From contig JAFQAM010000372.1 of assembly GCA_017416885.1 (NCBI GenBank), positions 1 through 15,766 on the forward strand: 15,766 bases of DNA, written 5' to 3'. Shown one piece after another: positions 13,548-15,766 of the stretch. The DNA is from Clostridia bacterium. GTDB lineage: Bacteria > Bacillota > Clostridia > Oscillospirales > CAG-272. Position numbers and translations under genes: made by a program. How positions within the stretch are numbered: position 1 is the first letter of the stretch; every line of letters starts with the position of its first letter. The notes under the pieces were generated by a model. That model saw only the letters and a program-made list of their open reading frames with translations, was not told where the DNA came from and searched no databases.

Positions 13548-13622
13548 TGGTGACCCGTACGGGAATCGAACCCATGTTACAGCCGTGAAAGGGCCGTGTC
13601 TTAACCGCTTGACCAACGGGCC
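13548..13622 (-). tRNA. tRNA-Glu (anticodon TTC), CCA encoded
   Basis: On the minus strand the gene starts GGCCCGT and ends ACGGGTC-A-CCA, which pair as a 7-bp acceptor stem with one G-T. The anticodon loop is CTTTCAC with TTC at 13589-13587. The T-arm has GGTTCGATTCC. Length is 72 bases plus the encoded CCA, as usual for tRNA-Glu. It lies six bases after tRNA-Met in the same transcript. Confidence 0.95.
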
Positions 13623-13628
13623 GGATTA

Positions 13629-13704
13629 TGGTGGCGGAAATGGGATTTGAACCTATGACCTGCCGGGTATGAACCGGATGCTCTAGCCTCTGAGCTATTC
13701 CGCC
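13629..13704 (-). tRNA. tRNA-Met (anticodon CAT), CCA encoded
   Basis: GGCGGAA pairs with TTCCGCC in the acceptor stem, followed by A-CCA. The D-arm is GCTC...GAGC, the anticodon loop TTCATAC, the T-loop TTCAAAT. The loop and perfect first pair favour the elongator type over the initiator; a CAT tRNA can also be an Ile tRNA with modified C34, but the loop fits Met. Two stem pairs are not Watson-Crick: T-C at 27-43 and A-C at 51-63. Confidence 0.9.
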
Positions 13705-13725
13705 GTTGTCGCTCAATGCTTGACT

Positions 13726-13754
13726 ATTATAGCATAAGAAGATTAACTTGTCAA
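13726..13754 (-). promoter_or_regulatory. Perfect consensus promoter of the tRNA operon
   Basis: On the minus strand: TTGACA (13754-13749), a 17-base spacer and TATAAT (13731-13726) with TGC before the -10. This matches the sigma-A consensus at every position and is what one expects for a stable RNA gene. Confidence 0.93.
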
Positions 13755-13980
13755 CACTTTTTTTCAAAAAAATCAAAAAAAATTTTTACTTAACTTTTTT
13801 GTTATAAAATACTATATTTTGCTGCAAAATTTAATGAAAAAGATCCACCATTTTATATAATGAACATTTGTACTTTACTTGAAATTTATTTTTCAATATG
13901 CTAATATTATGTTAACGATGCATATTCTTGATATAGTAATAAAACTCTTGGAAATAAAAAAGAAAAGATGCCATTTTATA
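13755..13980. other. AT-rich intergenic region between divergent units
   Basis: This spacer is very AT-rich with A- and T-tracts next to the tRNA promoter (UP-element-like). It holds a small inverted repeat ATTTTGC-T-GCAAAAT at 13816-13830 and a lone TATAAT at 13856-13861 without a clear -35. I see no gene in it. Confidence 0.5.
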
Positions 13981-13989
13981 TGCTATAAT
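13981..13989 (+). promoter_or_regulatory. Extended -10 promoter of the RNA repair operon
   Basis: TGC TATAAT (13981-13989) with no recognisable -35 at 16-18 bases. The start point would be about 22 bases before ATG 14018, with a strong AGGAGG site between. Confidence 0.6.
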
Positions 13990-14017
13990 ATATCCGTTAA
14001 AGGAAGGAGGACGAAAT

Positions 14018-14965
14018 ATGAATACTCAATCCGAGCTTGTTATGCTTGTAGGCATACCTGCAAGTGGCAAAAGCACATTAACAAATAAATACAAGGAAAA
14101 AGGCTACACTATTTTGTCCTCTGACGAAATTCGCTACCAAATCGCCGAGGAAAAAATGTATAATCCCTACGATAATGAAGTAATCGGCGAGTTAAACAGA
14201 ACGGTGTTTGAATATGTAAGGAAAGCATCATTTGATTTATTGAAGGAAGGAAAAAGCGTAGTTTTTGATGCTACCAACTTAGGTAGAAAGAAAAGGAAAA
14301 ACTTCCTGTCAAATATCAGCCGTACCAAATGCAAAAAAATATGTGTGCTTTTCATAACGCCAAGGGAAATTTGCATAGAACGAAACAAACAAAGAGAAGG
14401 CTATGCAAGATTGCCTGAGGAAGCAATGGAAAATATGCTTCGTAATTTTGAATGTCCATATTATTGGGAGGGATGGGACGAAATTATTCCCATAATTAAC
14501 GAAACGCCCTACACCTTTCCATTTGATGAAACAGTAGGCTTTAATCAGGATAACCCCCATCATACATATTCACTTTTTGACCATATGGATATTGCGCGAC
14601 GGTACGGTGTGGATAATAACTATCCTGACCATATTGTAAAAGCATTAAAATACCACGATATAGGCAAGCTTTACACTAAAGCATTTAAAAACCGCCGTGG
14701 CGAGACAACAGAAATCGCCCATTATTACGGCCACGAAAATTATAGCGCATACCTTTATTTAACGGAAATGTGCTGCGGCAAAAATCTTACAAAAGAAGAA
14801 ATAAACCAAATTTTATACGAGACAAATCTGATAAACTGTCATATGAGACCGCTCAATATATGGAAGGACTCACCAAATGCCTTAAAAAACGATAAGGAGC
14901 TTTTTGGAGAAAAATTCATCGAGGAAATTATGCTTTTCAATAAAGCAGACAGATTTGCTCATTAA
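14018..14965 (+). CDS. Polynucleotide kinase-HD domain RNA end-healing enzyme
   Basis: A 315-aa two-domain protein. Residues 5-155 are a T4-Pnk-type P-loop kinase: Walker A GIPASGKST (12-20), SSDEIR with D36 and R39 for the 5'-OH substrate, VVFDATNL (81-88) and the lid with ERNKQREGYARLP (121-133). Residues 178-315 are an HD phosphohydrolase with H182/H189, HD (H213, D214) in YHDIGK, H239 in YYGHENYSA and D311 near the end. It should phosphorylate 5'-OH ends, and the HD part could remove 2',3'-phosphates. The next gene is an RNA ligase, so the two would heal and seal broken RNA. AGGAGG lies 6 bases before the start. In HD-Pnk enzymes I know of, the HD module comes first; here it comes last. 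Confidence 0.87.
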   Translation: MNTQSELVMLVGIPASGKSTLTNKYKEKGYTILSSDEIRYQIAEEKMYNPYDNEVIGELNRTVFEYVRKASFDLLKEGKSVVFDATNLGRKKRKNFLSNISRTKCKKICVLFITPREICIERNKQREGYARLPEEAMENMLRNFECPYYWEGWDEIIPIINETPYTFPFDETVGFNQDNPHHTYSLFDHMDIARRYGVDNNYPDHIVKALKYHDIGKLYTKAFKNRRGETTEIAHYYGHENYSAYLYLTEMCCGKNLTKEEINQILYETNLINCHMRPLNIWKDSPNALKNDKELFGEKFIEEIMLFNKADRFAH

Positions 14966-14974
14966 GGAGAAAAA

Positions 14975-15766
14975 ATGAACGCAAATTCAGTAATATGCAA
15001 ATTTATAAATGAGCATCCAAACGATTGGTTTGAGCTACTGCATAAGGATTACGGCATAAGAATAAAAAAAGAGGATTCCTTAGCAATATTCAGCTACAAC
15101 ATAGAATGTGATTTTAAAAATCCTATCGTACAGGAAGCAAGGGGAATAATCATCGATTACGAAAAATTAGAGGTAGTATGCTGGCCATTTAGAAAATTCG
15201 GCAACTATACCGAAAGCTATGCCGATCCAATTGATTGGAATAACGCGGTCGTTCTTGAAAAGGTTGACGGCTCAATTATCAAGCTATGGTTTAATGAAAA
15301 AACAGAGAAGTGGCAATTTTCAACTAACGGAATGATAAATGCCGATTATGCCACCACCGATGCATTCAGCAATATATCCTACGGTAGCATTATCCGTAGC
15401 GCAGTTAATTTTAATGATATTCCATTTGATAAGCTTGATAAATCATCCACTTATATTTTTGAGCTTGTAAGCCCGCAAACAAGAGTAGTAGTCAAGTATG
15501 ACGAAACAGCATTATACCACTTAGGCACAAGAAGCAATATAACAGGCATTGAGCGTAATGAGGATATCGGTATAAAAAAGCCAAAATCCTATCCTATAAA
15601 TAGCTTGGAGGATTGCGTAAAAGCAGCCATTGAGCTTAATAAGGACTGCGAGAACGATGACGAAATTGCAAACGAGGGCTTCGTTGTTGTAGATAAAAAT
15701 TGGAACAGAGTCAAGGTTAAATCTCCCGATTATATAATGATGCACCACCTGAAGCACAACGACGGC
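14975..15766 (+). CDS. T4 Rnl1-like ATP-dependent RNA ligase, 3' partial
   Basis: The first 264 codons of an RNA ligase of the T4 RnlA (Rnl1) type; the frame is open to the window end. Nucleotidyltransferase motifs are visible in order: upstream arginine in EARGIIID (R56), motif I EKVDGS with the adenylated lysine K96, motif III-like YIFELVSP (about 175), motif IV NEGFVVVD (about 242) and motif V RVKVKSP (about 252). Sealing joins 5'-phosphate and 3'-OH RNA ends through an enzyme-AMP and then an RNA-adenylate. The start is 9 bases after the kinase-HD stop, with AAGGAG overlapping that stop region, so the two are one operon. The C-terminal specificity domain is beyond the window. Confidence 0.92.
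   Translation, partial: MNANSVICKFINEHPNDWFELLHKDYGIRIKKEDSLAIFSYNIECDFKNPIVQEARGIIIDYEKLEVVCWPFRKFGNYTESYADPIDWNNAVVLEKVDGSIIKLWFNEKTEKWQFSTNGMINADYATTDAFSNISYGSIIRSAVNFNDIPFDKLDKSSTYIFELVSPQTRVVVKYDETALYHLGTRSNITGIERNEDIGIKKPKSYPINSLEDCVKAAIELNKDCENDDEIANEGFVVVDKNWNRVKVKSPDYIMMHHLKHNDG

Noticed and set aside
13548..13704. tRNA genes as an integration site for a mobile element
   Set aside because: I found no duplicate of a tRNA 3' end at the other side of the array and no integrase in the window.
13522..13776. Minus-strand 84-aa open frame across the tRNA genes
   Set aside because: It runs through both tRNA genes and their promoter and has no protein-like features.
13879..14088. Plus-strand 69-aa open frame before the kinase-HD gene
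   Set aside because: It overlaps the promoter, the ribosome binding site and the first codons of the real gene in another frame; no ribosome binding site of its own.

Overview
The window looks like a chromosomal stretch from an AT-rich, low-GC Gram-positive bacterium of the class Clostridia, probably a gut-type spore-former lineage. The strongest sign is a full-length Spo0A gene. Other signs are near-consensus sigma-A promoters (several with an extended TGN -10), AGGAGG-type ribosome binding sites, short hairpin terminators with T-tracts, and tRNA genes that encode their own CCA. Composition was judged by eye, and no species can be named.

Layout. (1) 1-1142: the end of a histidine biosynthesis operon. 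A partial HisE has an apparent one-base frameshift and overlaps a PHP-family histidinol-phosphatase by ATGA. A strong terminator follows. (2) 1169-3448: a small zinc-ribbon membrane protein with its own promoter and terminator, then a two-gene operon of a metallo-beta-lactamase-fold hydrolase and a short-chain dehydrogenase. (3) 3521-5350, minus strand: an unusual single polypeptide joining a GT8 glycosyltransferase to a PlsC-type acyltransferase. (4) 5511-7261: an operon of a membrane-anchored XRE regulator, an FlK-like hotdog thioesterase and a CrtO-like membrane acyltransferase. A palindromic operator candidate lies just upstream. (5) 9782-7274, minus strand: a two-pass membrane protein followed by a large glycoside-hydrolase-like protein. 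(6) 9853-10889: spo0A, divergent from (5). Two tandem Spo0A-box-like heptamers lie between the two transcription units. (7) 11026-12795: an orphan 141-aa protein, then a large XRE regulator whose -10 is covered by a perfect palindrome. (8) 12930-13501: a degenerate four-helix-bundle (S23/Avd-like) gene, preceded on its own strand by an array of seven small perfect hairpins about 22-23 nt apart. (9) 13508-13754, minus strand: tRNA-Met and tRNA-Glu under a perfect consensus promoter. (10) 14018-15766: an RNA repair pair, a kinase-HD end-healing enzyme followed by a T4 Rnl1-like RNA ligase that runs off the window.

The two most unusual parts are the hairpin array with its four-helix-bundle gene (8) and the kinase-HD plus ligase operon (10). 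The array keeps perfect palindromes and a common linker while every stem has a different sequence, which suggests selection on structure. The repair operon carries the domains needed to heal and seal broken RNA, and it happens to lie divergent from tRNA genes. The Spo0A-box pair links the neighbouring surface or secreted operon to sporulation control, as an inference only.
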